NCBI GenBank assembly: GCA_029262975.1
Contig: JAJCYJ010000495.1
Location: 1 to 8,582 of the forward strand
Direction: 5' to 3'
Source: Saprospiraceae bacterium
GTDB lineage: Bacteria > Bacteroidota > Bacteroidia > Chitinophagales > Saprospiraceae
Length of the DNA stretch: 8,582 nt
This document shows, piece by piece, positions 7,449-8,582 of this stretch (positions within the stretch are counted from its first letter, which is position 1; each line of letters starts with the position of its first letter). The position numbers and the translations under genes are program-made. The notes beneath the pieces were generated by a model. That model did no database searches. It saw only the letters and a program-made list of their open reading frames with translations, and had not been told where the DNA came from.

Positions 7449-8582
7449 TTAAAATTCTGCAGTTATCCCGAAAGTAATTGACTTAGGTACCGGGTAAAAT
7501 CCACCATCTAATCCTAAGGATAAATCATTTCTGCCTACCCATTGAACTTCCGGATCCACACCGTCATATCCTGTAAATGTCAACATGTTATTCGTCTGAA
7601 TATAGACGCGTAATTTCTGCATGCCTATTTTCCTGGCTACATCTTTACTTAAAGTATATCCAATAGCCGCATTCTTTAATCGCACGTAAGAGCCATCCTG
7701 AACATAGTAGCTGTTGGGCGCATTTTCTTCTGCTGTTATGGTACCATAAATCGGCAAGATGGCATTTTCATTAGCAACTCCTTGTCGTCCAAATGATTGT
7801 AATACTCTTGCACTTCTCTGACCCTGAAATTGCTGGAGATCTGTAAACAATCTTGTCAATTCGGCAATCTCATTGCCAAAACTTCCCTGCCAGAACATAT
7901 TAAAATCAAAATTCTTATAACCTATTGTGGTGTTCCATCCCATTGTAAAATCCGGGTGAGGATCACCAAGATAAGTCCTGTCGTCAGCATTCACTACGCC
8001 ATCGCCATTGATATCGCTAAATCTGAATCGTCCCACGGCTTTATTCGGTTGTTCAGCATGTGCATCGACTTCTCCCTGAGACTGGAAAATACCATCTACT
8101 TCTAGTCCGAAGAATGATGATATTGGAAATCCTGCTTGTGTCCTTGTGTACTGATTAGATCTGAAGTCACCGGCTGAAATAAATCCTATAGATTCATCAA
8201 GGGCAATCACCTCATTCTTATAGCGAGACACCACAAGAGACATGTCAAATGTGAGATCATTACTGAAGTTATTATTATAACCCAGGGATAAATCAAATCC
8301 GGTATTTTGGACTTCACCTACATTTCTGAATTGACTGCCTACTTCCCCTAATAAGGTTGATGGAGGCACTGCTAAAAGAAGGTTCTCAGTATTTCGCTTA
8401 TATACATCTAATGAAAAATTAACATGATTATTGGCCAGTGTCGCATCGATACCAATGTTGAGATCAGTTGTTTCTTCCCATTTAAGATCAGGGTTTCCGA
8501 TGTTAGTTCCTTGAATTCCCGTACGCACCGAATTATTTCCACCTGTAATCGAATAAGTAGAAGTAGTCGTCTCCGCGGTAGA
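7449..8582 (-). CDS. susC: SusC/RagA family TonB-dependent outer-membrane transporter, C-terminal fragment
   Basis: The frame is open to the window edge, so 377 C-terminal residues are visible of a protein that is usually about 1000 residues long. The signal peptide, carboxypeptidase-like domain, TonB box and plug are outside the window. A GTG at 8528 is internal, not the start: the reading continues upstream as ...TYSITGGNNSVRTG without a stop. Barrel landmarks, numbered in the visible fragment, are GNPDLKWEETTDLNIGID (29-46), SDINGDGVVNADDRTYLGDP (189-208) followed by a YKNFDFNMFWQGSFGNEI barrel strand, and YYVQDGSYVRLKNAAIGYTL (292-311). The chain ends YPVPKSITFGITAEF with a terminal Phe, the usual barrel-assembly (BAM) signal. 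The protein imports glycan fragments across the outer membrane with TonB-ExbBD energy, paired with the SusD encoded 24 bp downstream. The substrate is unknown; the GH16 gene nearby only hints at a beta-glucan. Confidence 0.95.
   Translation of the reverse strand, partial: STAETTTSTYSITGGNNSVRTGIQGTNIGNPDLKWEETTDLNIGIDATLANNHVNFSLDVYKRNTENLLLAVPPSTLLGEVGSQFRNVGEVQNTGFDLSLGYNNNFSNDLTFDMSLVVSRYKNEVIALDESIGFISAGDFRSNQYTRTQAGFPISSFFGLEVDGIFQSQGEVDAHAEQPNKAVGRFRFSDINGDGVVNADDRTYLGDPHPDFTMGWNTTIGYKNFDFNMFWQGSFGNEIAELTRLFTDLQQFQGQRSARVLQSFGRQGVANENAILPIYGTITAEENAPNSYYVQDGSYVRLKNAAIGYTLSKDVARKIGMQKLRVYIQTNNMLTFTGYDGVDPEVQWVGRNDLSLGLDGGFYPVPKSITFGITAEF

Noticed and set aside
7980..8015. Dockerin or EF-hand module suggested by DINGDGVVNADD in the transporter
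   Set aside because: This loop is a regular part of SusC/RagA C-terminal barrels and occurs once, followed by a normal barrel strand. It is not a dockerin pair.
7830..8105. Plus-strand open frame opposite susC
   Set aside because: It is antisense to conserved SusC barrel sequence and has no recognisable features.
8526..8528. GTG as the start of a 359-residue protein
   Set aside because: The frame stays open to the window edge with typical SusC sequence upstream of the GTG. The gene is a fragment cut by the window, and this codon is an internal valine.

Overview
The window looks like part of a polysaccharide-utilisation region from a member of the Bacteroidota. The evidence is a SusC/SusD pair, lipoprotein signal peptides with acidic residues after the lipid cysteine, AT-rich intergenic DNA, and no clear Shine-Dalgarno sequence before the complete genes. 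The sequence alone does not fix the genus. An environmental Cytophagia-, Saprospiria- or Sphingobacteriia-like lineage is more likely than a gut Bacteroides, because large ASPIC/UnbV-VCBS lipoproteins beside SusCD pairs are typical of those groups (family knowledge, not tested here).

Layout. Positions 1-222 (+) hold the last 73 codons of a family 16 glycoside hydrolase, most like the laminarinase/beta-glucanase type. A 141-bp convergent gap follows. Everything else is on the minus strand, so in transcription order it reads from right to left: the C-terminal 377 residues of a SusC/RagA TonB-dependent transporter (8582-7449, cut by the window edge); 24 bp later a complete SusD/RagB lipoprotein (7424-5670); a strong hairpin terminator (5649-5616); a leader with two small palindromes and a weak promoter candidate; a 1172-residue ASPIC/UnbV-VCBS lipoprotein (5498-1980); and, after 101 bp, a 504-residue lipoprotein that joins a c-type heme site to a VCBS/FG-GAP propeller (1878-364).

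Working model. SusC and SusD form the outer-membrane glycan import complex, with SusD as the surface lid. The two VCBS proteins are also predicted lipoproteins and probably sit on the outer membrane, where calcium-stabilised propellers could bind glycan or protein partners. One of them carries a heme c, which suggests a redox or electron-transfer role whose partner is not visible. The GH16 enzyme hints at a beta-1,3-glucan-like substrate. However, it is convergent with the other genes and may belong to a neighbouring unit. The most unusual points are the heme-propeller fusion, the 7+7 arrangement of calcium loops around a central ASPIC domain, and a six-cysteine insert in SusD. I found no tRNA, rRNA, CRISPR array, insertion sequence or integrase.
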